Assembly (NCBI RefSeq): GCF_022201045.2
Contig: NC_068563.1
Span: 25,393,001 to 25,457,000 of the forward strand
DNA: 64,000 nt
Direction of reading: 5' to 3'
Origin: Citrus sinensis
Lineage: Eukaryota; Streptophyta; Magnoliopsida; Sapindales; Rutaceae
Positions 21,685 to 34,214 of this stretch are shown piece after piece (position 1 is the stretch's first letter; every line of letters starts with the position of its first letter). Made by a program: the position numbers and the translations under genes. Under the pieces are notes generated by a model. The model did no database searches, was not told the DNA's origin, and worked only from the letters and a program-made list of their open reading frames with translations.

Positions 21685-23512
21685 ATATTTTCTTTTGTGT
21701 TGCACCACCCAGGTGATGTCTTCTAAACTCTACTTCTTTCCTTTACAACATTGAGGACAATGTTTCATTCTGATTGGGGGAAGGGAATAGTCGACAATTG
21801 TGGAATCTTGGTTAAGTTTTTACTAATTTTTTGTTGTAGAAACTAACTGTTGATAACTTTTTATGTTGAAGATAGCTGAATATGGAGTGTAGTGACTCTA
21901 GAAACGCATCTTCATCGTTTAAAAAAAAAATAAAAAAATTTAAAAAATTCAGATATTTTCTTTTTCTTTATTAAGTTTTGATGTTCATTTTTCTTCTTCT
22001 TTTTTAATTTCTCCTTTATAAATATATATTTTTAATCGAAGATGGCTGAATATGGAGTGCAGTGCCTTTAGAAACGCATCTTCTTAGTTAAAAAAAAAAT
22101 TTATTTTTCTATCATTTTAAATGTAACTTTTTTAATTAATTTTTTCTACATCATTTTCACATTTCTGCATACATATTTTTCTTTCATGTTTAGAATAGGT
22201 TGGGGGGTAGAATGTTGTTTAAAAAAAAATTGTGTGATTTGTTTTAACATTGGATGACATGATTCATTTCGAATTTTAGTACTTGTATTATCTTTGGTCT
22301 TAAGTGATGTTGCACTATATTTGCTACTCTACATGTTGATGTCGGAGAAAAATATGAGTTGCTTGAAGGAATGAACATGTTATAATAAGTACCAAGTGAG
22401 TTTTTGAGCTTATTATTTTTCTTGGAGAGTAACCATTTTGCCCATTCTTTATACAGCTTAGCAGTTTTATACACGATCTTTAGATTTCTTTTGAGTTAAC
22501 CCTAAAAAATATATATATAATTAAAAAAAAGAGAGAAAAAAAAGTGTGTTGCTAGATTTGAAGGCCCATCTAACTAGTAGATATAGAAGATTATTTAGAG
22601 CCCTAAAAGATGATGGAAAGGCCATCCTTGATCCGTTTGAGCCTTTCTAGCCATCTCTTTTGTGAAATATCTATAGTTAACCCTTTTGAGCCTTAAAAAA
22701 AAAAAAAACTTTTCTTTGTCAAACTTATCATCTTAACCCACTCAGATTTGGAGTATTTCCCAATATCTTACAAGTTCCATCACCTATTTATGTTTGAGAA
22801 AAATGTAAATAAATATTTTGTATAGTGAAGTTATGCCCAACAAAAGCAACAAAAAAAAATAATAATAACAATAATAGGTGAAATCCACCTTGCAACTTTC
22901 AAAACAAAAAATTCTCTGCATTTTTCTCAAACATACACTTTATTTTCCTTATTTCCCTTCTTTATTAGTCATGTCCCTAGCCTACGTTACATCCTAATAA
23001 AAGTCCTTCTTGATTTTAGGGAACTATAGTCTGAAGTAGAAGCTAGTTATATGGGCTAAAAAGATGTAGTGGTGCATAAAAAAAATAAATAAATAAATAT
23101 ATTTAGTTGACTAACATTTTTATTTGACTTGAGATCGTATTATTTCTAAGCTAAGGGCACATTTCTTTCATCTTGGTGAGAGCATGTGATATCACTTCTT
23201 TATTATTTTCTCTCTCAAGTACCATTCATTGGAGTGACTATTTTTATTGGGTTTAATTTCTTTGTGAAAATGTCACTACTTCCAGTGAGATTTTGGGGTT
23301 TAACATGTCATTGTTGAAAGTAGCTATAACAATCTACTAGGCTGATTCATGTGGATGGTTGATGTGGGTGTGATGTTGCTTTAGACTGGAGATAATGCTT
23401 ATATTTTTATTTGATTGCTATCATTAGTCTGATTGAATAAACAAGATTGTTTAAAAAAAAAATTGTGCTTGAATTTTGTTTTTGCTTTATTTGCTAGGGA
23501 CTAGCAATAAGC
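21685..23512 (+). other. 3' noncoding part of the Athila-like element
   Basis: No supported ORF. Contains the palindromic phrase acattgaggacaatgt (about 21747-21762) followed by attgggggaaggg, a pattern I associate with the 3' end of plant gypsy elements. A 70-bp imperfect direct repeat, gctgaatatggagtg then agtg and agaaacgcatcttc, occurs at about 21869-21950 and 22036-22103. A second ggttggggggtag tract is at 22198-22210. Many A runs. Confidence 0.6.
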
Positions 23513-23525
23513 TGGTTGGGGGGTG
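23513..23525 (+). other. Polypurine tract before the 3' LTR
   Basis: ggttggggggtg directly precedes the first base of the 3' LTR. It is the expected primer position for plus-strand synthesis, though it includes some T. Confidence 0.7.
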
Positions 23526-24853
23526 TGTTGAGTGTTAGAAAATGTATATTTATAAAGGAGAAAATCGTCATTTTACATTTCAAATCTTACTAACAACCCT
23601 TACTTTTATGTATTTAAGGTTCTTGTAATTTAATTATGTGTGTTTTATTTTAATTAAGTATTTTGTGTATTTTAGGGGCATCATAGTCATTTAACAATAA
23701 ATGAGAGATCAAACGGTAAAACGGACATCACTTTTGAACTCAGGACGGTCGAAAACCTTAGGAGGAGCATAAAAGGAAAAATGACATTGTTCACATGTAC
23801 GGTACTATTTACATGTACGGTATTGTCTACGTTACTGTTCACGACACTGTTTACATAGACGGATCGATGATGTGGCATTGACCGATGATGTGGCATTGAC
23901 TGATGAGGTGTCATGATCCTGTTGGTCTAAAATTCTTATGAACTGTTGATGATGACGTGGCAGCATATTAGTGGACCAAAACTTGCGCGTACGGTACATG
24001 CATTACATAGGATTATTTTTAACCAAACCGCATTACTGTTCAAAGCCAGGTCAAACCGTGTTACTATTTACCTGCGTGGTCAAACCGCGTACTGTTGACT
24101 GATGACGTGGCGCAATCCTGAGCGCCCAAACTGTTTTTAATCTGATGGCCATGATTTACTCAATGTATCTATAAAAAGGGGGCCTCCCCCCCTTAATTTG
24201 ATATCTCTGAATCTATTTTTGGGATCCATTTTCTGTAATTCCTTCTCCATCTTGTATTTTCTACGTATTTTAATAAATTCTCATTTTGCCCCTAGTTCAA
24301 TTATAAGTGGCTAATTTTCTTTCAAACTTGGGTTGAAGGTGAAGTCTCAACATGTGTCATGGGCTTTATTTGGTAAATTTACTTTCTCTTCCCCTCTAGT
24401 TTTTGTGAATGTTTTGACTTCTCGTCAACAAATAATAATAATCTTGTCTAGATACCGCCTTGGTTACACCGGCTCTCTAGTGCAAGGTTATTATTATTTG
24501 GCACGATAAGCCCTTAGCACCATATTAATTAGAGTGTGGTTCATGAGGTGTGGATTCCCCCCTCATGATTTAATTGGTATTAATAAGGAATATTTAGCCC
24601 ATGATGCATGTTGATACGGATCCAGATACCCAAGTACGTCATTTTAATAGATTTCTATTCAATTTATTCTCGCCATTTAAATTCTAATTTTAGGATAATC
24701 CAAATCATTTTCACCACAAATCCAACCACTCATTTACAAAATTAATTCTACACACAATTAAAATCTACCTGCTCATAGGATCGACACTTGTCACCATTGA
24801 TCTATTCTACAATAGATTCGTGCTCTTGGGAGTTCAATAAAATTTGCACAACA
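23526..24853 (+). repeat. 3' LTR of the Athila-like element
   Basis: 1328 bp, starts tgttgagtgttag and ends ttgcacaaca. It is longer than the 5' LTR mainly through an extra copy of a short unit (acatgtacggta) near 23800-23825. Differences from the 5' LTR are a few percent by eye and mostly C/T or G/A. Confidence 0.92.
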
Positions 24854-24858
24854 AAGAG

Positions 24859-25882
24859 AAAGTGGACATGATTGTAGAAATAATCCAAACCAAAGAAAAA
24901 TAGTTTTTGCAGAAAATGTATAACAACTCTAATCCATAATTTAACTTCTCACGTGGTAGGCTCAAACAGTTTTAGGCAACACATCAAATTAAATCTTATT
25001 GAAGGTTTGGTGAAAGTGGTTCAGTAGCTATGGAGAATATTAAAGCTGCTTTACCAATTATAAAAGCTAAACTAAACCAATTTCAATGGAAGGATATCTA
25101 CAATATGGATGAAACTGGTTTATTCTATCGTTCGGAAGCAAATCATACACTTGCTACAAAGCCATTAAAAGAACGGAAGAATGACAAGGAGAGAATTACT
25201 ATTGTTGTTTATTGCAATGGTGATGGTTCTGACAAAGTACTACTTTGGATTATTGGTACGTATGCTAATCCTAAATGCTTTAAAAATGTAAACATTAGCA
25301 ATCTTAATTGTCATTATCGAGCTAACAAAGAAGCATGAATGACTAGATTACTTTTTGAAGAATTTGTTTATTGGTTTGATGAGAGAATGAATGGCAAAAA
25401 AATTTTACTTTTGGTAGATAATTGTCCTGCCCATCCAAAGGTTATTGAAGGCTTGAGTAATGTTGAATTATTTTTCTTGCCTCCAAATACAACCACAAAT
25501 ATTCAACCATGTGATGTTGGGATTATTAGTAAATCCATTATCGATGTCGTTTTTTTTTTCTAGTGTCTTGAAAGGCTACAAGATAGGAGCAACAAATCCA
25601 AAAAAAATTAACGTATTGAATGCTATCAATTTTATTAATGCGGCTTGGAACATTGGTGTGAAGAATACAACCAATGCAAATTGTTTTCAACATTGTAAAA
25701 TTCGATTAGATGAAGGTGTGGCTACCGAACAACAAGTTGGTGAAGATGAAGGCATCCATGGACTACAAGGAGTTATTTCTGGTCTACACTATAGAAATGA
25801 CATGGATATTAAGCATCTTTTGAATTATTCTTGTGAAAATGATGCAGCAATGGAATCTCCTACTGATGAAGAGATTATTTAA
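24859..25882 (+). pseudogene. pogo/Tigger transposase, 3' part (DDE domain), decayed
   Basis: Catalytic domain of the transposon split by the Athila-like element. The first Asp is in IYNMDETGLFYR (near 25100), the second in LLVDNCPAHP (near 25415), and the third in NIQPCDVGII (near 25510), the DDD pattern of pogo-type DDE_1 domains. A TGA stop at 25336-25338 is followed at once by an in-frame ATG. A T run at about 25549-25559 shifts the frame; the C-terminal part continues in another frame to 25882. Stops also precede 25030. Confidence 0.85.
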
Positions 25883-26381
25883 GGAGTAATGAGTACATCC
25901 GCTAATGATGATCATGATCTAGATGATAATTATAGTTTACCAAATGTTTCCACAAATGAGGTTTTTCAAGCAATAGTAACTTTAAATACCTACTTTCTAC
26001 AATAAATAAAAAAATATATGTCGTATGTAGTGCATACTTTTCAAAAAAGTAAGGATGAGGCTGAGTTTAATTTTAGGAATAATGAAAAACAAACTTTAGA
26101 TGCATATTTTGGAAAAGATTTGAATTGAGAAATGTAAGTTATCAAGAAAAAAATTATTAATAATATGAATTTTATATGCTGTTTGTTGTTAATATATTTT
26201 TATTTTAATCAATTATTAATTTATATTTTCATTGGACTTTAAAGGATTTAAAAATCATTATTAGCTTATGCATTTAGCAGAATTGTTATTTTAGTACATT
26301 AGCCCAAGTCAGGACCGGAAGAATTTATTATTTAAGCTAGGTTATTAATTTATTGAACATTCATTTATCGAGGTTTTACTG

Positions 26382-27891
26382 TATTGAGAACTGAGTTTAG
26401 AGTACATAGTTTTTTTTTAAGTTTAAAATAAGAATAGAACTAAATTACTTTAATTGTTAGCCCCCTAGTCAAAGCACCGCCGCACGAAGTTAGCTGTTGT
26501 TGAATTTTAAACTTAATCCAAATAGAGGCCAAATTTGTGCTAGAAGTGTTAGATAAAATTTGTGGTGGTAAGTTTAGTTAGGCAAAATTTGTAGCGTTCA
26601 TAGATGAGTAAATTTGGGTAGTTAAAATGTATGGTGATTGAATGGGTGTGATTAGTTTGCTTCATCTATAAATACCCCTTCTCCCATTTGATTTAAGCAA
26701 CAAGCAATAGAAACAAAAGCTTCTCTAGTGTAATAAGCAAAAGTGTGTAATAAGTGTTGAGTTATATGAATAAAATAGTTGCTTAATTATTAAAATTAGG
26801 ATTTGCAAAACTCCCTAAATTCCAACTAAAATTCAGATCCCTGCCTATTCAGTACGAGATTCAGGATAAAATTTTATCCTAATTTACTATTCGGATCGAG
26901 ATTCAGGATGTTTGAAAATCCAAAATAGGATCTCGAGTGTTTCAAAATCTAGATTTCTAGAAATATATGACAAGTCAATTTAAAGAATTATATAAGCATG
27001 ACATGTTAGTCAATATCCATCACAAGTCATTTCTATTCATAATATTAATATGACATGTTGATCTCAGGCATATGATATGTTGGTTGTTGTATGACATGTC
27101 ATTTGTGACAAAATTTACAGTATATGACAAAAAATTCATGTCATTCGAGACAATTAGAGACCTCGATCAAGATTTGGATCCCAATCAGGACGAGATTGGA
27201 AGACTTTTTTCTCCAAATTTATTATTCGGAATAGGATCAGGATTGACAAATTCGATTTGTCCCATCCCATTACTAACCCTAGTTAAAATCCTTCAGCAAC
27301 CCCACCACAACATTGTTGCCTCCTGCATTGAGAATCGCCTCATTTCACAAAAATTACAATATTTGTTATACCATTCTCAAAATTTCATAATAAAAGTAGT
27401 ACTTTTAGTATTCGTTCTTTGGTCATGGAAATTGAACGGTCTATTGAATTTTTTTTTTTTCCAAGTAGAAGTTAAAAATGCATAATTCCTTCAAAATGTT
27501 TTCAAAAAAAGGCAAAGCTAATCAGTTTGATAAGTAAATGACTAGTTTATCCCTATGACATGCGTATACACTAACGGACATTAAAGAAAAAATGGCTGAT
27601 AGTTTCCCTAATTTATGCAGTTTACACATTAGCTGTCTATCAAGACTTTAGTAGATAACAAACCAACAAAAACTTGGGGATGAACGAATAGTACTGTTAA
27701 GTGGAACAAGACAAATAATTTAAGTCCAAATAAAGTGATCAAATTCTCCGTCCTAATATCAATGCTCCAAACATTGACATTTTAAGAAGCTAGCTTGGAT
27801 GCATTTCGACAAGTTTGCTGCAATCTGCTATAAAATTTGAGCGCATTTGAGATATAAGCTCAAAAGGAGATCGAAGGTAGACCAAATTAGA
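26382..27891. other. Intergenic region with degraded repeat-like sequence
   Basis: No supported gene. At 26660-26780 a TATA-like ataaatacccctt, then aagcaatagaaacaaaagc and aataaaatag resemble the end of a Copia-type LTR, but no partner was found. Between about 26810 and 27290 cgagattcaggat occurs twice and related gatc-rich phrases occur in inverted form to the right, ending gtcccatcccattactaacc, which may be an old hAT-type MITE. The 137-codon ORF at 27072 is not convincing. Confidence 0.35.
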
Positions 27892-28256
27892 ATGTCTGAC
27901 TACCAAAACCAGGATGCATCAGCTATGAAGAAGCAAGCAGCTGCAGTGACAGCATTTCGCACTTTGAGTCACTGTGACTTTGCATCTTGCTCTTTAGCTC
28001 GGAAAAACTTGTTTCAAACAGCTTTAAGGACGTTCAAGAAAGTACCAAGTTGTGATCATCACCAGCAACAACATCTGAGAAGAGACATAATTCATGCTAA
28101 TTATAGAACTCAAAATGAAAGAATCAAGAAAAACAATATTCTAGAGGCTTTCCTAGTAAGAAGTTTAGGTAAGTGTTTCAAGACGCTTTCATTATGTGAA
28201 ATAGAAATTACAACAATAAAAGTTCTGCAAAATGAAAAATCTGTTGTGTTTGATTA

Positions 28257-28290
<34 letters not shown>

Positions 28291-28457
28291 ACTCTCCTTG
28301 TACATGTGTATCAGGAAAGTCTTATGACACAACCCTAAAGAATGAGTTGTTCAAGATCAAGACTTTAGATTTAAGAGGAGGAGCTGAAGGAGGCGGCCGA
28401 CAAGGCGGCGGCGGAGGAGGATTAAATGGACAAGGCGAAAAGGGAACATCAAAATGA
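27892..28457 (+). CDS. Small two-exon protein of unknown function
   Basis: Model: exon 1 at 27892-28168, intron 28169-28314 (GT-AG, with an AT microsatellite at 28259-28289), exon 2 at 28315-28457, phase consistent, 139 residues. The start is the ATG giving MSDYQNQDASAMKKQAAAV. The middle is basic and Cys/His-bearing (CDFASCSLARKNLF, CDHHQQQHLRRD). Exon 2 holds LFKIKTLDLRGGAEGGG and a Gly/Gln-rich tail ending GEKGTSK. No domain is recognised; there is no signal peptide or membrane segment. The phrase KxKTxDLRGG recurs in a relic 600 bp downstream, which suggests that it is a real and once duplicated exon. Confidence 0.55.
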
Positions 28458-29493
28458 TATTAAAGGATATCAATTGATGGTGTTAATGTTGACAGATTTT
28501 GACGCCTCCTCATTGCTCATCACCAGCTCTAACGCTTGCTTTATGCATATCGTTGCTGTATATTTTATTTCCTCAGATAAAATGGTTCTTAAGCGTATAT
28601 AAAAGTACATTTATTGTACAATATTTTTCATCAGAATGATTTACAAACTTTCTTTTACTTTCAAATGCATTAAAAAATATAAAATAAAATAAAAACAGCG
28701 GGAGCTTACATTGATATGTACTTACAATTAAAAGAAAAACTCAAACATAGATTTAATGCCATGGAACTTAATCAAATACCAAAGAGCTGCCTCAAAGGCT
28801 ACAACAAACCTATAATTATATATCAATTTACACTCCCGCTTTATCAATTATTTCAAATGGTGTTATATTCATCAATTTGGTTGTGATATAATACAATTAA
28901 TTCATTTAAGTCTTGTAAAAAAATTACCAACCACTCAATAAATTAATGATACATCATTTGGAATGAAATTTAAATAAAAAATTTGAGATATCAATATTAA
29001 GTGGTTGAAGAAAGAGGGTGAAGAATCGGTTTGAAGCTTGAGCCCTTCAAAATGAAAACAATTGATTTGAGGGGAGGAGCATGTTAATGGTAACAACAGC
29101 AATAATGGCTAAGGTTCAATTATATCGACTGATACATCAAGAACGCTCTTTGTAATTTTGTAACACATTCATGAATCTTTTAGTTTTAATTCTTTTTTTC
29201 AAATTACGAAATGGACTTACGGTCCGTTCATAAGTATAAGGAAAATCTCATCTATTGAGTTAACTTTTATTGTCAATTGATTGATCCAATTAGTATAATG
29301 TGTTATAATTTTCAACGATTCATTAGAATTCTATTCATATTAGAATTAGAAATTTATGGAAATTACTGTACACTAATTTAAAGTTTGTAACTTTATCGTT
29401 ATTTATATATATTTAATAATAATAGTAGGGATTGAATCACTCAACTAATAGGTAGTTCTCTATAATTTAATATGATTGAATTGTGCCCTTTTA
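28458..29493. other. Intergenic region with one exon relic
   Basis: A/T-rich. At 29032-29087 lies a relic similar to exon 2 of the gene at 27892, listed separately. Nothing else supported. Confidence 0.5.
29032..29087 (+). pseudogene. Relic of the second exon of the 27892 gene family
   Basis: Codons read KLEPFKMKTIDLRGGAC then stop, against NELFKIKTLDLRGGAEG in the gene at 27892. DNA identity is clear over about 45 bp with third-position changes, so it looks like an old tandem copy under past protein constraint. Confidence 0.45.
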
Positions 29494-29530
29494 TATTATA
29501 TTATATATATATTATTAAAGAAGGGCTACA

Positions 29531-32500
29531 CTAACCAAGAGTGTACAATCTCATAAGTATCATTACAAAGTAAACCAAAATAGCAAGGGGAGGAGAAAGA
29601 AGAACATGCAAGCCTATGGGTGTAGTTAGGCTATAGGAAGTAAGGAAGTCCGCATCACTATTTGCCTCTTTGTACACATGCTCCATGTGGACGATCCAGT
29701 CACGTGCTAATAATTCCTGAATAACTTTGACAAGAATTGCATTTTCGTTGGCTGAAGGATGAGCCCTTTCCAAAAGATGCACTATGCTCTTATTATCCAC
29801 TCCCACTTGAAGACGTCTAAAGCCATGATCCCAAGCCACTCTCAAGCCATGCAAAAGACCCCAAAGCCCAGCCGAGAGAACTGAACACATTCCAAGGTTA
29901 ACAGTGAATCCCATGAGCCAATTTCCATTGAAGTCTCGAATCAATCCACTAGCCCCAGCATGTCCAGACCCCTTTCTGGCACCATCCGTATTTAAACTAA
30001 TACACAGCCTAGTAGGAGCTTTCCCCCTTATCATTGTCTCCACTCGCTGTTGTTTCCCAAGCAAAGGTTGGTGACTATAGCGTAAAATCTCATGCGTTCG
30101 AACCTTTATGTATGTGGCAATAAAGCCACTCTCCCATGAGCCATGATTAAAGAGAACGTCATTCCTCCAAAACCATAATCTCCACACTGCTACTCCAAAA
30201 CATACTCTCTAATACTCCTGACTTGTGTCATTTGTATTTCTCATCAAATTAATCTGCAGCCAATCAGTAAGAGAGCAAAGAAAAAAGCTAGGGGGATGAT
30301 GGGTAGGCAAGAGATAAGAACATACCCTCCTAGCCGTAACACAGTCACGGAGAGTATGAAGAATATCCTCAACCAGCCCTCCACATCTATCATATTGAGT
30401 AGAAACAACCAAATGTCTCTTATGAAGCTCCTTCCTCGTTTTCAATCGACCATGCAAGAGGAGCCAAAGAAAAACACAGATGCTCTGGGGGCCCTTCCAG
30501 CTCCAAGCCAAATGCCAAAAATTACGATCTCCATTGCCAATAGGATCATTTAAAAGCTCATAAGCAGATTTTACAAAGAAAATTCCATTAAAGGAAACTC
30601 CTCAAAAGTAATTGTCAACTCTGTGAGAACCTTTAAGAGGATGAACTGAAGCGATCTTTAAAAGTATGTTATTAGGCACCAAGTCGCTAAACAAACACCA
30701 ATTCCAATTTCTAGTTTCCAGTTTCATCAATAAAATCAACTACCCGCTTGCTAAGTAATGTATTCAAAATTGGTTGTGTCACACAGTCCGCCAAAGGGCT
30801 CGAAGTTGTCACCCAACAATCCCACCAAAACCTAACATTTTTCCCATCACCAATGTTCCACTGCATTCCCACTCGAGTTTTCTCCCAAATGTTTCCCATT
30901 GTTTTCCACAAATGAGACCCATATCGAGTAGACAGGCTTGTAGGAACCTCATCCAATTGAACGCCATACTTAGTTAACAGTACTTGATTACTAAGCTTCG
31001 TTGGTTCAGTGATTAACTGCCAAGTGTTCTTCATAAGGAGGGCATGATTCATGATATTCTGCTTCTTAAAACCGAGACCCCATTTGCATTTTGGAGTGCA
31101 AATCATATCCCAATTAACCAAACTCATTTTTTAATACTCAGCTGAACCACTCCAAATAAAGCGCCGACATAACTGATCAATCTTCATTTTTATACTTCTT
31201 GGCAGGTTTGTGGTTTGCATTACGTATACAAGAATAGCTTGTAAAACTGATTGCGCCAACGTGATGCGTCCCGCTAAGGTCAGGTGTGAAGCATTCCACC
31301 CAGAAAGCCGTTGATCAACTTTATCAATAATACTTTGGTAGGTTTGCTTCGACATCCGATTATGGCATAAAGGGACCCCCAAATACTTCCCCAAATTGTC
31401 AGTGACTGAATAACCCAGATCAGAGCCAATTCTGGAAGCCTCCATGGCTGATATATTAGTAGAAAAATAAACCAAGGTTTTGGATTTATTAACCTTGGCT
31501 CCCGAGCTAGCAAAAAAATAATCTATAAGCTTATTAATAATTATAGCCTGCTGGCTAGAGGCCTCTGATAGCAACAAAAGATCATCTGCAAAAAATAAAT
31601 GACTCAAAGGGGTTCTCATTCTTGCTAATCGAATTGGCTTCCAATGACCCTGTTGGATAGATCTAGAAATCCCATGGCTGAGGCGTTCGATACAAAGCAC
31701 AAAGATATACAGTGAAAGTGGATCACCTTGTCGAACACCCCTTTCTGAACGAAATTCAGAAGTAAGTTCACCATTCCAGAGCACATTCATCGTGGCTATA
31801 GTGATGCACTCCGTGATGAGATTAATAAGCATAGTCGGAAAGTTCAACTCCTGAAGAGTTTCGTGAATAAAAGACCAGCTCAGCCTATCATATAATTTCT
31901 CTAAATCCACTTTTATTGCCATAAAACCTTTACGCCTTTTTTTCCTTCGCATGGAATGGATAATCTCCCGTGCAACTATAATATTTTCAGTGATATGGCG
32001 GCCAGGTACAAAGATGGTTTGATGGGATCCAATCAGATCAGGGAGCAACTCCTGCAATCTATTAGTTATAATCTTTGTGATTGTTTTATACGTCACCGTA
32101 AAGAGGCTGATAGGACGATACATCCTAAGAGAAATTGGTTGCTCCATCTTTAGAATGAGAACCAACACGGTTCTGTTAACCTTAGCAGGAATAGATTGAG
32201 TTTGAAAAGCCTCATTAATTGCCTTACAGAATGACTCACCCATAATATGCCATTGAGTCTGATAAAAAATCGCATGCAGACCACCTACTCCTGGCATCTT
32301 AAGTGGGCTCATATTGAAAAATGCATGCCGAATTTCTTTTTCCTCAATCTCAGTAGCTAGGGATTCCAATCTAGGGTCATCAATTCGCGGAAAAGCACCA
32401 CAAACTTGATAAGGCATATATACCCCTTGCTTCGAAGTGTAAAGGTTAGAGAAAAAGTTGGTAGCCTGTTGTTTGATAGCATCCATGTCATAAAGCCACT

Positions 32501-33633
32501 GACCATCCTCTGCCTTAATTACATCTATCTTGTTATGGCGTCGTCTAGTAATTGTTTTTTTTTATGGAAATATGCAATATTTCGATCACCAAACAAAATT
32601 TAATCCCTTCTCGACTTCTGTAACCACAACAACTCCTCCTGCATCAAAATCTCCTCCAGCTCTCTTTTAAGCTTAGCCTCAAGGCAGTATAAACTTCGGA
32701 GAGGTCACCGTTCTAGAGCTCTTTGAACTCCTCCAATCCTTACCAGCAAAACCTTCTTCCTTTGGAAAATATTCCCAAAGCTATTTTTATTCCAGTGCTG
32801 CACCTGTTGGATAAACTCTGAAGCCACCCGATAATAAGGCATTTCATTATTCCAATGAGTCTTCATAAAGTCTGTAAATCTCGAATTTGTCAACCAAGTA
32901 GCCATGAAACGAAACAGCTTTGGAGATTTATTATTTCGGGAACTTTGATCAAATCTAATTAGGACAGGGCGATGATCGGATGCCACTTTTGGCAAATGTA
33001 AAACCGAGGCATTAGGATTCTGTAAAAACCAAGCCTTATTACAAACAACTCGATCAAGGCGCTTTGAAAGGGAGCCACGCGACCATGTATATCTGGGGCC
33101 CTTAAACTGCAAGTCATGAAGCCTATTTTTATGAAACCAATTGCTGAAATTTTTGCAAACACCGCTTGCCGTAGAAGACCCCCAATCTTTTCTCCTTGAA
33201 ATATGATCGAGTTAAAATCACCTCCAACAATCCAAAGATCATTGGTGATAGTAGCCAGGTGATTAAGGTGATCCCATAGCTCACGGCGGATAATCGGAAC
33301 TGGACTAGCATACAACGTAGTAATCCAGGATATCAACACATTGTTACGCTGCAGCTTAAGGTGAATAAATTGCTTGTGATTAAAAGTAATCTCTACATCA
33401 AACTGATCCCTCCATAGCAGCCATATTCTACACGAAAAAACTATTGCTTCCACTCTATGAGATCGAGCAAAACCACTCGCCTTAATGAAGTTGTCTGCTT
33501 TCCGCCCACTAATTTGCGGTTCCATAACCACCACCATAGCCTGCTTATACCTTTGAATAATGGTCTTAAAAGTTTGTCTAAAAGAATGGGAAGTCGCTCC
33601 CTGAACATTCCAAAACAATACTGACATCATCAT
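29531..33633 (-). pseudogene. LINE ORF2: endonuclease, reverse transcriptase, RNase H, decayed
   Basis: Starts MMMSVLFWNVQGATSH, the apurinic/apyrimidinic-type endonuclease that nicks the target; IVGGDFNSI is its later motif. A frameshift near 33115 is followed by KVASDHRPVLIRF. The reverse transcriptase (31131-32486) has GVRQGDPLSLYIFVLCIERL and the catalytic LFFADDLLLLS. A stop at 31131-31133 and others follow; then a zf-RVT part (CVFLWLLLHGRL, HTLRDC) at 30209-30511 and an RNase H domain (ISLNTDGARKGSGHAGASG, then ADFLTSYSL) at 29531-30187. Several stops and frameshifts make it inactive. RNase H at the C-terminus is seen in some plant L1 lineages. Confidence 0.88.
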
Positions 33634-34214
33634 AATTAAATATATACATAGAGGTAAATGATCTTTATATCTACTGCCCATGAACCTGTTGTATGCATGC
33701 TCCGGGCATTTCCTCCACCATTGACTCTTCACCTTCAGACATGGCTTCTTTAATTACATCAGCTTCTGTCATTTCGATTAGGATAGTGTGGATTTTGAAT
33801 TTCTTGTAGTTCATTATCCACCAAAGTGTTATTAGCAAATGTATGGTATACAGGTGTACTCAGCTGAGGTGAGCAAAACACCACAGTATGCCTGGTTGGG
33901 TCTAAGGTGGTTGGAACGGTAGTTGTAACATGGCCAGTGGACCTGCCATGGGTAAAAAGACAATGGATGAGGCTAGGGTTTGCATGGGTTATATTGTTTA
34001 CATCGTTTTTATGGCTAGTCGATGGTACATGGGAGATATCAGCTGTTTGGAAGGGTTTGGTTGATGGGAAAGCCTCGGGTATATTTTGTATAACAATTGC
34101 AGCTTTTTTCTTTTGCTTTCTTTGGAGAGCACTTTTGGAGGGCTTAGCTTTGGTTGGTATTGTCTCATGGTTAGCTTTCCTGGTGGTAGCTTAGAATTGT
34201 AGATATGTGTCGAG

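Larger units (their letters stand above)
11052..24853 (+). mobile_element. Athila-like Ty3/gypsy LTR retrotransposon with an extra LOG-bearing module
   Basis: Two LTRs (11052-12360 and 23526-24853) begin tgttgagtgttag and end near ttgcacaata / ttgcacaaca. The element is flanked by an exact 5-bp target duplication aagag (11047-11051 and 24854-24858). A primer site matching tRNA-Asp follows the 5' LTR and a G-rich polypurine tract precedes the 3' LTR. Gag and pol show Athila-type motifs and the order protease, reverse transcriptase, RNase H, integrase. Many stops and frameshifts make it defective. The LTRs differ by only a few percent by eye, mostly transitions, plus a 24-bp insertion in the 3' LTR, so the insertion is fairly young compared with the pogo element it split. 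The 5.3 kb between pol and the 3' LTR is far more than an ordinary element has and carries extra genes. Confidence 0.93.
10306..26381 (+). mobile_element. pogo/Tigger-type DNA transposon, split by an Athila-like LTR element
   Basis: Left end tagtaaaacttttataaaat and right end (reverse complement) cagtaaaacctcgataaat form matching inverted termini, flanked on both sides by TA (10304-10305 and 26382-26383), the Tc1/mariner target duplication. The subterminal phrase attgttgggacctg and the attaatttattgataaat repeats are as I remember for plant pogo/Emigrant elements. Without the inserted LTR element (11052-24853 plus one 5-bp duplication) it is about 2.27 kb and carries one transposase gene, now broken. 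A (TAA)n microsatellite sits inside at about 10480-10508. Confidence 0.8.

Noticed and set aside
26660..26780. Solo Copia LTR
   Set aside because: Only a TATA-like and an aataaa-like phrase are seen; no tg...ca borders and no target duplication could be found.
33907..34194. 95-codon + strand ORF rich in Trp and Leu within the LINE
   Set aside because: Antisense to the ORF1-ORF2 spacer of the LINE; no family.
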